This document shows, one piece after another, positions 52,399 to 62,454 of a stretch of 64,000 nucleotides of DNA. Numbering within the stretch: the stretch's first letter is position 1; every line of letters starts with the position of its first letter. Below the pieces are notes generated by a model. That model did not search any database and was not told the DNA's origin. It worked only from the letters and a program-made list of their open reading frames with translations. Position numbers and translations under genes: made by a program. This stretch comes from Mucilaginibacter sp. 44-25 (GTDB lineage Bacteria > Bacteroidota > Bacteroidia > Sphingobacteriales > Sphingobacteriaceae), in the NCBI GenBank assembly GCA_001898335.1, contig MKTS01000015.1, positions 62,001 through 126,000 of the forward strand, in the 5' to 3' direction.

Positions 52399-53475
52399 AT
52401 GAATTTTCTTATCAATCGTAATACGATGATCAATATGGGTTTTATCCTTGCGGCGATGGGGGTAAGTAGCTGTAGTCATCAAAAAAACACAAAGAGTGGT
52501 CCGGACACTATCGCGGTATCAGTCACTAACCTTGACAGATCAGGCGCCGGTGGGTTGCGGCAAGTTAATTATGACGGTACGCTGCAAGCCGACAAGACGA
52601 TAGATCTTAGTTTTCAGGTATCCGGCACCATTACATCATTTCCGGTAAAAGCAGGCGACCATGTTAATAAAGGGCAGTTGATTGCTCAGGTGGATGAAAC
52701 TACCTATCGTAACCAGTACAACGCGCAGCTGGCCCAGGCTAAGCTGGCCGGGGAGAACTACCGGAGATTGGAAGAGGTATACCGTAAGGGTAGTATTGCC
52801 GAGATAAAGATGCTTGAAGCACGATCAAACTATAAGCAGGCTACATCTGCAGCTAAGGCCACTTATCAAAATATTGCGCATACGCACCTGTATGCGCCGG
52901 CATCCGGTTATATCGGCGGGAAAATGATGGAAGCAGGCGGGGTGGCTAACCCCGGGCAACCTGTAGCCCAGTTATTGGACACCAGAACCATGCAGGTGCT
53001 GGTAGCTGTTCCGGAAAGCGAGGTTAACCATTTTCCGGTGGGTACGGCTGCCAAGGTAACCATTGATGCTATTGCGGGGCAGGTGTTCGAGGGGAAAATA
53101 TCCGAAGTTGGCGTTATGGCGGTTAATGGTTCGGCCAACTACAATGTAAAGATCAAACTTACTAATGCCAACAGTATGTTAAAACCGGGCATGCTAACCA
53201 AAGTGACCTTTGGAACGCCCGGTATAGCTGCACGTGGCACGGATAGCAGTACTGTAACCGTACCCGTGCAGGCGGTTCAGGTGGATGAGAAAGGGAACCA
53301 GTTTATTTATCTGTTGGGTGCCGGCAACAAAGCGCAACGCCGTAAAGTAGCTACGGGTAAGCTTTACAGCAACGGTATAGCGATTACAGAAGGACTCAAA
53401 GGCGATGAACGCATCATTACGTCCGGCTACCAGAAGCTGTCTGATCAGAGCCCTGTAACCGTAATTAATCAATAA
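52399..53475 (+). CDS. RND efflux periplasmic adaptor (membrane fusion protein)
   Basis: Start chosen at 52399 (MNFLINRNTMINMGFILAAMGVSSC), which gives a lipoprotein signal; the frame is open 93 bp upstream through the operator. About 358 residues: lipoyl-like halves (SFQVSGTITSFPVKAGDHVNKGQLIAQVD and HTHLYAPASGYIGGKMMEAGG), a helical hairpin between, a beta-barrel and a membrane-proximal domain ending in ITEGLKGDERIITSGYQKL. It links the RND pump to the TolC channel. First gene of the operon; 7 bp to the next. Confidence 0.88.
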   Translation: MNFLINRNTMINMGFILAAMGVSSCSHQKNTKSGPDTIAVSVTNLDRSGAGGLRQVNYDGTLQADKTIDLSFQVSGTITSFPVKAGDHVNKGQLIAQVDETTYRNQYNAQLAQAKLAGENYRRLEEVYRKGSIAEIKMLEARSNYKQATSAAKATYQNIAHTHLYAPASGYIGGKMMEAGGVANPGQPVAQLLDTRTMQVLVAVPESEVNHFPVGTAAKVTIDAIAGQVFEGKISEVGVMAVNGSANYNVKIKLTNANSMLKPGMLTKVTFGTPGIAARGTDSSTVTVPVQAVQVDEKGNQFIYLLGAGNKAQRRKVATGKLYSNGIAITEGLKGDERIITSGYQKLSDQSPVTVINQ

Positions 53476-53482
53476 AGCCGGT

Positions 53483-56400
53483 ATGAAAGAGGAAAAAGGA
53501 AGTATGATTGACTGGGCCATGAAATATCATGTGCTGCCGGTAGCGCTTGCCGTTATTTTATTCGTTGTGGGTATCTCGGCACTTTTTAACATGCCGCGTA
53601 ATGAGTTTCCCGATTTTACCATCAGGCAGGGCGTGATCATCGGGATGTATCCCGGTGCTTCTGCCAAACAGGTTGAAGAGCAGCTCACCAAAAAAGTAGA
53701 GGAATATCTTTTTAGTAATAACGAGGTTGATAAAACCAAAACCTATTCCTACTCGCGCGATGGCATGATGTATATATTCGTTGAGGTTTCGGATAAATAC
53801 AACGATGTTCAAAGCAAGGCCTTCTGGAACAAGATCAAGAATGGCATGTTCATTTTACAGGCGCAATTACCTAAAGAAGTACGCGGGTTTTATGTAAATA
53901 GCGATTTTGGCAGTACCTCCGCGTTATTAATGGCGGTTGAATCTAAAAGCCGCCCTTACAAGGACCTGCTAAATAATGTAGAATACATTGAGTCGCAATT
54001 ACGCCATGTTAAAGATGTGGCCAAGATTACCCATACCGGCGACCTTAACGAGCAGATAGCGGTATATGTTGATAACAATAAACTGCAGCAGCAGGGCATA
54101 TCAGTGAGCGCAATTATGCAGGTGCTGCAGAACGCCGGAGCTATAGACCCTGCCGGTACCGAAAAGGGTAACGTGATTGACAGGCCTATACACCTGAGCA
54201 CCTTTTACCAAACTGAAGGTGACCTGGCCGAACAGATCATTCGCCGGGATGATAAAGGTAACACCGTTAGGCTGCGGGATGTAGCCACTATTAAGCGGGA
54301 ATACCAGGAGCCTGAGAGTTATGTTACCGCCAATGGTACCAAGTCCATCATTATCTCGCTGGAAATGGTTAGCGGAAAAAATATTGTACAGTTTGGTAAA
54401 GAGCTGGAGAAGCGGCTTGATGTTGTTCGTGAGCATTTGCCCGAAGATATTAAGATGGTAAAGCTGGCTAACCAGCCCGAGGTGGTTGACGAATCTATTA
54501 CCCACTTCATGAAAGAGTTTGCGTTTGCACTGGTGGGGGTTGTTATTGTAGCGCTGTTGCTATTGCCTTTCCGTGTAGCTGCCGTTGCTGCCGCAACCAT
54601 CCCCATTACTATTGCTGCCACGCTGGCCATTATGTATCTGTTCGGGATAGAACTTGATACGGTAACATTAGCTGCATTGATCGTAGTGCTGGGTATAGTG
54701 GTGGATGACCCGATCGTGGTGATAGACAATCACATCGAGAAACTGGATCATGGTATGTCTGTTTGGGACGCCGCGAAAAGCAGCGCGTCTGAATTGTTCC
54801 CCTCGGTATTTACGGCTACCCTGGCTATATCTGCCACATTTGTGCCGCTCATGTTCTTCATGACGGGGATCGCGAAAGACTTTATCAGCGTTTTTCCTAT
54901 CACCATCATTATCGCGTTGACACTATCATTGGTCATCTCCATGATGCTGGTGCCATTCTTTAATACACTTTTTATAAAAAAGGGCCTCATACATGGTGAG
55001 AAGAAGAATGACAAAAAATCCTTTTTAGATCGTCTGCAGGATTTCTTTAACAAACACATCGGCAATGCCATGCGCCATTACCGGCTTACCGTATTATTCG
55101 CGGCATTATCTGTTGTAATAGGTATCATCTTTATGGGCTTATTGCCACAACAATTATTCCCGAAGGTTGAACGTAACCAGTTCGCGATAGAGGTTTACCT
55201 GCCCAGTGGTTACAGCCTTTCACAAACAGATAGTGTGGTAAAAGGGATGGAGAAAATATTGGCGAAGGACAAGCGTATCATCAATTACACCAGTTTTATA
55301 GGCTCCAGCTCTCCTCGTTTCCATATGGTATACGCGCCTAACCTGGCAGCCAGGAACTATGCGCAGATATTGGTAAACACCACAACGGAAAGCGCTACGG
55401 AAGAAGTAATTAAAGAATACATTCCTAAATATAGCGAGCATTTTCCGTCTGCATTTGTGCGCATGAAACAGTTAAACATGGTTAACGCGCAGGCGCCCAT
55501 AGAGGTACGTATTTCTGGTGATAGCATTGCGGACCTGAAAAAAGTAGCAGCACAGGTAATGGCTATTGGCAGGCAGCACAAAGAGGTGAACTGGGTACGT
55601 ACCGATTATGATGATATGCAGCAAGGCTTGTATATTGATGTAAAAGCAGCAGAAGCTGCCCGGCTGGGTATCGGTAAAAATGATATTGCCAACACCATTG
55701 CTGCCCAAACTACCGGTATAAAAGCAACCCAGCTTTGGGATGGCACTTATCCTATAGACGTAGAGATCAAAACCCCGCAGCAGGTAAGGATGGATGTGGA
55801 ACGATTGGATGAGCTCAATATCATATCGCCAAAAACAAACGCGGCAGTGCCGTTAAGGCAGGTGGCAAACATCAGGCCTGATTGGAACGACGGACAGATC
55901 GTACGCCGTAACAGCATCCGTACGCTTACCGTAAGGATGGATGTTACACCGGATGCGGTAGCCAATGGTGTATTGGCCGATCTGCAACCTGGTATACAAA
56001 AGATTAAGCTGCCTGAGGGTGTGGAGATCACCTATGGTGGCGAACTTGAGTTGCAAAACGAGAATATGGGCCCTATGGGTATGGCGCTTGGCATGAGTAT
56101 CATCTTGATCTTCCTGATCCTTCTGTGGCACTTTAAGCATCTGAAGCATGCGGTATTGAGTATTACCACTATGCCACTAAGTATTCTTGGAGCGTCTTTC
56201 GGGCTCATGATGACCGGTTACCCTTTCGGCTTCACTTCGTTTTTGGGGCTGCTTGCGCTTTGCGGAATTGTGGTACGTAACGGTTTGATCCTGATAGATT
56301 TTGCCGAAGAATTGCGTCACCGCGAGGGAGCCTCTGTATTTGAAGCTGCCAGGCTTTCGGCCGAACGCCGCATGAGGCCGATATTCCTTACCTCATCGGC

Positions 56401-56590
56401 AGCTGCCGTTGGTGTAATACCCATGATCATCAGCCGGTCTTCGCTATGGGGGCCTTTAGGTACCGTGATATGTTTCGGTTTACTGGTTTCTATGCTGCTT
56501 ACACTATTCGCTTTACCTACTATGTACTGGCTGTTCTTTCGAAAGGAAGATGGGCAACCGGCCCAAACTAAAACAAGCCTTAACGCTTAA
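53483..56590 (+). CDS. RND efflux pump, AcrB/HAE1-like
   Basis: 1035 residues, full family length. Topology: TM1 near residues 12-30, a large periplasmic domain, TM2-6, TM7, second periplasmic domain, TM8-12. Proton-relay Asp pair in VVLGIVVDDPIVVIDNHIEKL (TM4). Other landmarks: FPDFTIRQGVIIGMYPGASAKQVEEQL and MRPIFLTSSAAAVGVIPMI. Proton-driven efflux from the periplasm/inner membrane. Closest in style to the MdtB/CzcA-distant drug-type pumps; the substrate is unknown. Confidence 0.9.
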   Translation: MKEEKGSMIDWAMKYHVLPVALAVILFVVGISALFNMPRNEFPDFTIRQGVIIGMYPGASAKQVEEQLTKKVEEYLFSNNEVDKTKTYSYSRDGMMYIFVEVSDKYNDVQSKAFWNKIKNGMFILQAQLPKEVRGFYVNSDFGSTSALLMAVESKSRPYKDLLNNVEYIESQLRHVKDVAKITHTGDLNEQIAVYVDNNKLQQQGISVSAIMQVLQNAGAIDPAGTEKGNVIDRPIHLSTFYQTEGDLAEQIIRRDDKGNTVRLRDVATIKREYQEPESYVTANGTKSIIISLEMVSGKNIVQFGKELEKRLDVVREHLPEDIKMVKLANQPEVVDESITHFMKEFAFALVGVVIVALLLLPFRVAAVAAATIPITIAATLAIMYLFGIELDTVTLAALIVVLGIVVDDPIVVIDNHIEKLDHGMSVWDAAKSSASELFPSVFTATLAISATFVPLMFFMTGIAKDFISVFPITIIIALTLSLVISMMLVPFFNTLFIKKGLIHGEKKNDKKSFLDRLQDFFNKHIGNAMRHYRLTVLFAALSVVIGIIFMGLLPQQLFPKVERNQFAIEVYLPSGYSLSQTDSVVKGMEKILAKDKRIINYTSFIGSSSPRFHMVYAPNLAARNYAQILVNTTTESATEEVIKEYIPKYSEHFPSAFVRMKQLNMVNAQAPIEVRISGDSIADLKKVAAQVMAIGRQHKEVNWVRTDYDDMQQGLYIDVKAAEAARLGIGKNDIANTIAAQTTGIKATQLWDGTYPIDVEIKTPQQVRMDVERLDELNIISPKTNAAVPLRQVANIRPDWNDGQIVRRNSIRTLTVRMDVTPDAVANGVLADLQPGIQKIKLPEGVEITYGGELELQNENMGPMGMALGMSIILIFLILLWHFKHLKHAVLSITTMPLSILGASFGLMMTGYPFGFTSFLGLLALCGIVVRNGLILIDFAEELRHREGASVFEAARLSAERRMRPIFLTSSAAAVGVIPMIISRSSLWGPLGTVICFGLLVSMLLTLFALPTMYWLFFRKEDGQPAQTKTSLNA

Positions 56591-56599
56591 CGAACCGCT

Positions 56600-57898
56600 A
56601 TGAAAAAATATATTTTAGCATTGATCATAACCTTTAGCGGCCTTCGTGCTATTGCTCAGCAACACGTTATTTCGCTTGAAGCGAGTAAAGAGGCCGCGCT
56701 ATCTTATAGCAATACATTAAAAAACGGGCAATTGCGTATTGAGTCGGCAAAGGCCGGTGTTACAGCGGCCAAGTCAGATTACCTGCCATCGGTAAGCGCT
56801 ACAGGTGTAGGATTGCTGGGTTTTAAAGACTTTGTATCCGCCATGCCGCCACTGCTGTCAAAAGGGATAAATAATTTTTATTTACTTGGAGTTACCGGCA
56901 TGCAGCCACTTTATACAGGCGGAAAGATCAAGACCGGCAACGAATTGGCTGCCCTGCAATTAGAAGTTACCCGTATTCGTATGCAGCAGTCAACAGATTC
57001 GGTACTATTACTTACCGAACAAAAATACTGGAACCTGGTAAGCCTGCAGGAACAGCAAAAAACAGTAGCCGCTAACGAAGTATTGTTGAACGGCCTGCTA
57101 AAAATGCAGAAAGACATGCTGGCTTCCGGGCTCATCGCTCGGAACGACCTGCTCAAGGTAAAAGTGCAGCTTAGCCAGCTAATGGTACAAAAAAGTAAGC
57201 TGCAAAATGGAAACAGGGTGGCCCTGCTTGATTTTTCTATGTACACAGGCATCCCCTTTGATTCGTTAATGACGATGCGGGATACCCTGGATAAACAGCA
57301 TTTACCCACATTGCCTGGCCTTTCTCCTGATACGCTCTTGGCCAGGAACCTGGATTACCAATTATTACGCAAACGCATAGACGCCCAAGCGCTGCAGACA
57401 CGGCTGGCCAAAGGGGATAACCTTCCGAGTATTTCAGTAGGTGTAAGCGCGTCACAGGCGGGTTCGTTCAATAACGGCCTGGGCAGTTCATTCGTGCCTG
57501 CGGGCCTGGTTACGGTTAGCATTCCTATATCAAGTGGTTTATGGGGGCGCGGCAAGCAAAAAGTGAGGCAGGAGAAGTTAAACGAAGCCATTGCCGCTAA
57601 TGACCTGCATGATGCGCAAAACCAGATCAGGCTGGGTATTACCCGTTATTGGTATGAGTTAAAGGATCAGCTTACACAGATCAGATACGCACAGGAGAAC
57701 GTTAAGCTCGCGGATGAAAACTTAAAGGTAAACAGGGACAATTACAAAGCCGGGCTGGCACCCGTTACAGACGTGCTGGATGCACAAGCCAGTTACCAGC
57801 AGGCAGTAGGTGTGCTCACTACCGCTTACACGGATTATAACGACAGGTTGGCGGTATACCGGTACATGACAGCATCGGGCGATAATCATCAAAAATGA
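56600..57898 (+). CDS. TolC-family outer-membrane efflux channel
   Basis: 432 residues, signal peptide (KKYILALIITFSGLRAIAQ) and two long-helix OEP repeats: LKNGQLRIESAKAGVTAAKSDYLPSVSATG and, in the second half, ARNLDYQLLRKRIDAQALQTRLAKGDNLPSISVGV plus ENLKVNRDNYKAGLAPVTDVLDAQASYQQAV, the last being the conserved TolC motif. Third gene of the pump operon, 9 bp after the RND gene. Confidence 0.9.
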   Translation: MKKYILALIITFSGLRAIAQQHVISLEASKEAALSYSNTLKNGQLRIESAKAGVTAAKSDYLPSVSATGVGLLGFKDFVSAMPPLLSKGINNFYLLGVTGMQPLYTGGKIKTGNELAALQLEVTRIRMQQSTDSVLLLTEQKYWNLVSLQEQQKTVAANEVLLNGLLKMQKDMLASGLIARNDLLKVKVQLSQLMVQKSKLQNGNRVALLDFSMYTGIPFDSLMTMRDTLDKQHLPTLPGLSPDTLLARNLDYQLLRKRIDAQALQTRLAKGDNLPSISVGVSASQAGSFNNGLGSSFVPAGLVTVSIPISSGLWGRGKQKVRQEKLNEAIAANDLHDAQNQIRLGITRYWYELKDQLTQIRYAQENVKLADENLKVNRDNYKAGLAPVTDVLDAQASYQQAVGVLTTAYTDYNDRLAVYRYMTASGDNHQK

Positions 57899-58013
57899 TC
57901 CTTAATTGATCGGTTGATCAGCCGGCCATCTTATCCGGCACAAAACTAAGCCAAACAACCAACAGCAGGTTAAAGATCTGCGCATTATAAACCTAAATAA
58001 ATGAATTGGATCT

Positions 58014-58628
58014 ATGGCACAACAAAAAAACATCGAGTATACCGGTGAGGAACTGAAAGATCACATTATTTCCCATGCGATAAGGCTGATCAACCGGTAT
58101 GGATTTGAACATTTGACCATGGCTAAGATTTGCATGGCCGCGAATTGTACTAAAGGGATGGTCCTGTCGTGTTTTGATAACTTGAGAACCGTTCTGGAGG
58201 CCAGCCTTGCAGCCAGCTTTGATCATTTTATCCAAAACATCACATTACAGCTAAAATATCCCGAAAAAAATAGGGACGCGGCTATGGAGATCTGGCACCA
58301 GATGGTAATATATACCATTAACTATCCCGATCATGCTAACGCTTTGGCTCAGTACCTGAATAGCGCCTATATATTCAGGATAGATTATTTGAGAGACCGG
58401 CTAAACAGGGTGCTGGATAGCGCTTATGACAGGATTGGAAAGGACCTATCTATCAGAAAAGGGCAAAATATCAAATTTGTTATCTCATTATACCTTTACA
58501 GGTCGGCCAATCATTTTGTATCGCATGTTTACCGAGCCACCGCCAATACGTCAGAATTGGAGCAAAACTACTTTTCAAAATATGTAGCGCCGGATATAAC
58601 AAAGAAATTATCGCTCCCTATTTCTTAG
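58014..58628 (+). CDS. TetR-like regulator downstream of the efflux operon
   Basis: 204 residues. HTH region: HAIRLINRYGFEHLTMAKICMAANCTKGMVLSCFDNLRTVLEASL; the second recognition helix is atypical (GMVLSCF instead of GTxYxxF). C-terminal region is helical. It sits 115 bp after the TolC gene on the same strand. It may tune the same pump or an unlinked gene; the divergent TetR is the likelier direct repressor. Confidence 0.75.
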   Translation: MAQQKNIEYTGEELKDHIISHAIRLINRYGFEHLTMAKICMAANCTKGMVLSCFDNLRTVLEASLAASFDHFIQNITLQLKYPEKNRDAAMEIWHQMVIYTINYPDHANALAQYLNSAYIFRIDYLRDRLNRVLDSAYDRIGKDLSIRKGQNIKFVISLYLYRSANHFVSHVYRATANTSELEQNYFSKYVAPDITKKLSLPIS

Positions 58629-59188
58629 TACGGATTACTCCACCACTTTAACGAGTACTGGCTAAAACCAAGGCATGAGCATCAGTTTAATGTCGTAGCT
58701 AATTTGTGAACATATTGATGTATGGATAGTAATTGATGAGTTCAAGCCTGTATTAACTTTTAATACTAAAAGCCCGTTTCCATGCGAGATACGGGCTTTT
58801 GCTTTTTTGGGGATAATAAATTGAGGAAGGGGGGCTATTTCCATATTTATTGATTTTCATCTCGTTTGAGGCAACTGACGAAAGCATTTGAAAGCAAATA
58901 GATGTTAGCCATATCAGCAGGTTTTTGAGCAAATATTTGAGAAACATGCTGCCAGGGAGTATAGGTGATTTTGGGCGGAAAGGAGCGATAAAATTCAGAA
59001 AAAAAATGATCTACATTTGTTAAAAAACTTTCGATTACTTGGTTTGATCGTTAAGTATATGCTTAAATTCCAGTAAGTTGTCTTCGTTGAATTTAACTTT
59101 TATTAAACTTTGTATTATTTTAGATATCGTTTTATTTAATGAATAGTTAATAGTAGGTTTGTTCCCATTAATTTTATTTACAATTTAA
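58629..59188. other. 560-bp gap before the SusC gene
   Basis: Apart from the terminator at 58768-58800, no gene is credible; short frames on the minus strand lack support. From about 59000 on it becomes very AT-rich, with TTTG and TATTTAAT-like boxes that probably form the SusC promoter and leader. No anti-sigma or ECF sigma gene precedes this SusC. Confidence 0.5.
58768..58800. terminator. Hairpin after the TetR-like gene
   Basis: AAAAGCCCGT (58768-58777) and ACGGGCTTTT (58791-58800) form a 10-bp stem with a 13-base loop, followed by GCTTTTTT. Confidence 0.8.
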
Positions 59189-62100
59189 ATGATGAAGAAA
59201 CTTTTACTATTAAGTTTGTGCTTTTTGGTCCTCTTCACGGGGCATTTGATGGCACAAACCCGTGCCGTCACAGGCACAGTCACTTCGCAAGATGATAAAT
59301 TGCCTATACCCGGCGTTAGTGTGCGTTTAAAAGGCACCCAAACAGGAGCCGTAACAGATGCTAACGGTAAATACTCGATCAGCGTACCTGCCGCTAACAG
59401 CGTATTAACTTTCACTTACCTGGGCTTTGTTACCAAGGAAGTACCTGCTACGTCAGCTACTCTTAATGTTATTCTGGTGCCAGATTCTAAGGCACTTAGC
59501 GAAGTTGTAGTTACAGCTAACGCCATTGTAAGAGAAAAAAGGTCATTAGGCTACTCTGCACCAACGGTTAAAGCTGAAGAGCTTACCGAAGGTGGTAGTA
59601 CAAGCGCAATCAACTCATTATCGGGCAGGGTAGCGGGTGTAAACGTTACTTCAACTTCGGGTTCTCCGGGTAGTTCTTCGCGTATAGTTCTTCGCGGCGG
59701 GTCGTCTATTGCAGGTAATAACCAGGCTTTGATAGTTGTTGATGGTTTACCTATTGATAACTCAAGCATTACAGGTGGCGGATCATTGTCAAGTGTTGAT
59801 TTCGGTAACCGCGGTAATGACATCAATCCGGATGATATCGCATCTGTGACCGTGCTTAAAGGCCCTGCGGCAGCAGCTTTATACGGTTCAAGAGCTTCAA
59901 ACGGTGCATTGATCATCACCACAAAATCAGGCAGCAAGAATGCTGAAAAAACTTCAATTACTTTTAATTCAAGAAATACCTTTTCGTCTATATTAAAGTT
60001 GCCAACTTTCCAGAATGAGTACGGACAGGGGTATTACACCAGTATTGATGCAAATGGAAATGCTACCTACTTTAACGACCCGAGAGAAAATGGCAGCTGG
60101 GGAGCTCCATTTACCGGCAAGGTTCAACCATGGGGGCAGGAGATAGATGGGGTTCAGCAAACTAAACCATACTCGGCCATTAAAAACAACATCCGGGATT
60201 TCTTTACCACAGGTTATACTGCTGATAACAATCTTAGTTTTTCTGGCGGCGGCGAAAAGTCAACTTTCTTCCTTGGGTTAAATGCTGTTAACAGCAACGG
60301 GATATTACCGGGTAACAGTGATAGGTTTAACCAATACGGTGTGAGGTTTAACGGGACTAACGAGTTCAGTAAAAAATTCACTGCTGGCATATCATTCAAC
60401 TATAGCAAGGTAAATAACAGCCAGGCAGCAGGTGGCCAAAATGGTTCATCCGTTTATAACAACCTGCTCCAAACGCCTCGTGATATTTCTATTACACAAC
60501 TTAAGGACCTTAGTAACAAATACAACAGCTTTGGTAGTTACATAGATGCAAACGGTGTTAAACATGAAAACACTTATGGTTACTATGGTGCGTATACTGC
60601 TAACCCTTACTGGATTTTAGAGAATTATAAAAATCTTAATGACGTAAGCAGGGTAACCGGTAATATCAATCTGAATTATAAGCCGGTGTCATGGTTAAAT
60701 ATACAGGAGCGAATTGGTGCTGACACATATACAGACAGAAGACGCTTTTTATCTCCTAAATATAATTATGTACCTGCAGATACAGAGAGCGGAAATTACG
60801 ATGCTTCAGGTAACTTACAGAACAGCAACGGTGGTTATGAGATCGACCAGTTCAACGTAACTGAAATAGTTCACGACTTAATGGTTACTGCTACTAAAAA
60901 GTTTAACAATGATTTCACCGGCTCGTTAATGTTAGGCAATAATGTGCGCATGAGAGATGCAAATTCATCTCAAACATCTACCAACACATCTGGTGGTTTA
61001 GTAGTACCGGGTTGGTATAACCTTGCTAATAGCAATGGGCCTGTAAACGTTATTACAGATAACATATCAAGAAGAAGATTAGTTGGTTTATATGCAGATT
61101 TGAACTTGTCTTATAAAACGTTATTGTTTTTAGAGGCAACTGCAAGAAACGACTGGTCATCAACTCTCCCGGTACAAAATAACTCTTTCTTTTACCCAAG
61201 TGTGAGCGGGTCATTCGTATTCTCTGAGTTGTTAAAAGAAACATCTTTTGCAAACGTGTTAAGCTATGGTAAGTTAAGATCAAGCTGGGCACAGGTAGGT
61301 AACGATACCGATCCGTATCAATTACTAAATACTTATCAGAAGGCCGTTATTTCTGGCAGTTTTGGTAATACAACGTTCCCGCTTGGCAGTGTTCCGGCTT
61401 TAATGGCAGGCTCTACTATTGGTAACCCGGTTCTTAAACCTGAAAAAACACAATCTTTTGAGGTAGGTACAGAATTAGGCTTTTTAGATGGCCGTATATC
61501 TGCGGATGTGAGTTATTACAAAAACAAATCTAAAAACCAAATTTTGGCCATACCTATTCCAAACTCTACAGGTTATGGATTCGCCGTGGTAAACGCAGGT
61601 GAGATTCAAAACGAAGGTGTTGAGTTAAGTTTAAGAGGTTCGGTTGTTAGAAGTCAGGACTTCAACTTAGAGTTATTTGGTACATATACAAAAAATAACA
61701 ATAAAGTAGTATCATTACTACCAGGTATTGAGCAGGTATCTGTAGGCGGTTTCAGCGGGATGAGCATTGTTGCTGCAGTTGGCCGGCCCTACGGTGAGTT
61801 TTATGCGGTAACTAACCAAAAAGACTCACAAGGCAGAACTGTTGTAAGTGCCACAACCGGCCTTCCATTGGCTACACCAACCGCGCAGTATTTGGGCAGT
61901 TACAACCCTAAATACCAGGCTTCATGGGGAACTAACATCCGCTTCAAGCAATTATCACTGAGTGTTTTATTTGATACCAAACAAGGTGGCAAATTGTTCT
62001 CCCGTACAAAAGACATCATTGGCTTTAACGGTACGTCAGAAGAAACAGGCGGTGTAAGGATCGGTGCTATATTCCCTAACTCTTCTTACCTGCAAAATGG

Positions 62101-62434
62101 CGAATATGTAGCAAACACAAGTGTTACGTATAACAAACAAGACCTGTTTACAGGCGGTACCAATCCAGGCTTTAATGTGATAGATGCATCTTACGTAAAA
62201 TTGCGTTCGGCTGCGCTTTCTTATACATTCAACAAGAGCCAATTACGCGGTACACCATTTGGTGGTGTTACTGTTGGTTTATATGGTAACAACCTTTTAC
62301 TATGGACAGCCAAAGAAAATAAATTTGTTGATCCTGAGGTCAATTCATCAGGCGCGGGTAACGCCCAGGGGTTTGACTTTAGCGCACAACCGTCAGTACG
62401 TAATTATGGCGTAGACCTTAAAGTTTCATTTTAA
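59189..62434 (+). CDS. SusC/RagA-family TonB-linked outer-membrane protein
   Basis: 1081 residues. Signal peptide (KLLLLSLCFLVLFTGHLMAQ), CarboxypepD_reg-like domain (~22-105: VTGTVTSQDDKLPIPGVSVRLKGTQTGAVTD), plug (~115-235: INSLSGRVAGVNVTSTSGSPGSSSRIVLRGGSSIAGNNQALIVVDG, DIASVTVLKGPAAAALYGSRASNGALIITTK) and a barrel ending VDLKVSF. It forms the pore of a SusCD importer for oligosaccharides or peptides. No STN domain, so not anti-sigma coupled. The SusD partner starts 20 bp downstream. Confidence 0.95.
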   Translation: MMKKLLLLSLCFLVLFTGHLMAQTRAVTGTVTSQDDKLPIPGVSVRLKGTQTGAVTDANGKYSISVPAANSVLTFTYLGFVTKEVPATSATLNVILVPDSKALSEVVVTANAIVREKRSLGYSAPTVKAEELTEGGSTSAINSLSGRVAGVNVTSTSGSPGSSSRIVLRGGSSIAGNNQALIVVDGLPIDNSSITGGGSLSSVDFGNRGNDINPDDIASVTVLKGPAAAALYGSRASNGALIITTKSGSKNAEKTSITFNSRNTFSSILKLPTFQNEYGQGYYTSIDANGNATYFNDPRENGSWGAPFTGKVQPWGQEIDGVQQTKPYSAIKNNIRDFFTTGYTADNNLSFSGGGEKSTFFLGLNAVNSNGILPGNSDRFNQYGVRFNGTNEFSKKFTAGISFNYSKVNNSQAAGGQNGSSVYNNLLQTPRDISITQLKDLSNKYNSFGSYIDANGVKHENTYGYYGAYTANPYWILENYKNLNDVSRVTGNINLNYKPVSWLNIQERIGADTYTDRRRFLSPKYNYVPADTESGNYDASGNLQNSNGGYEIDQFNVTEIVHDLMVTATKKFNNDFTGSLMLGNNVRMRDANSSQTSTNTSGGLVVPGWYNLANSNGPVNVITDNISRRRLVGLYADLNLSYKTLLFLEATARNDWSSTLPVQNNSFFYPSVSGSFVFSELLKETSFANVLSYGKLRSSWAQVGNDTDPYQLLNTYQKAVISGSFGNTTFPLGSVPALMAGSTIGNPVLKPEKTQSFEVGTELGFLDGRISADVSYYKNKSKNQILAIPIPNSTGYGFAVVNAGEIQNEGVELSLRGSVVRSQDFNLELFGTYTKNNNKVVSLLPGIEQVSVGGFSGMSIVAAVGRPYGEFYAVTNQKDSQGRTVVSATTGLPLATPTAQYLGSYNPKYQASWGTNIRFKQLSLSVLFDTKQGGKLFSRTKDIIGFNGTSEETGGVRIGAIFPNSSYLQNGEYVANTSVTYNKQDLFTGGTNPGFNVIDASYVKLRSAALSYTFNKSQLRGTPFGGVTVGLYGNNLLLWTAKENKFVDPEVNSSGAGNAQGFDFSAQPSVRNYGVDLKVSF

Positions 62435-62454
62435 AAATTTGTCAAATTAGAACA

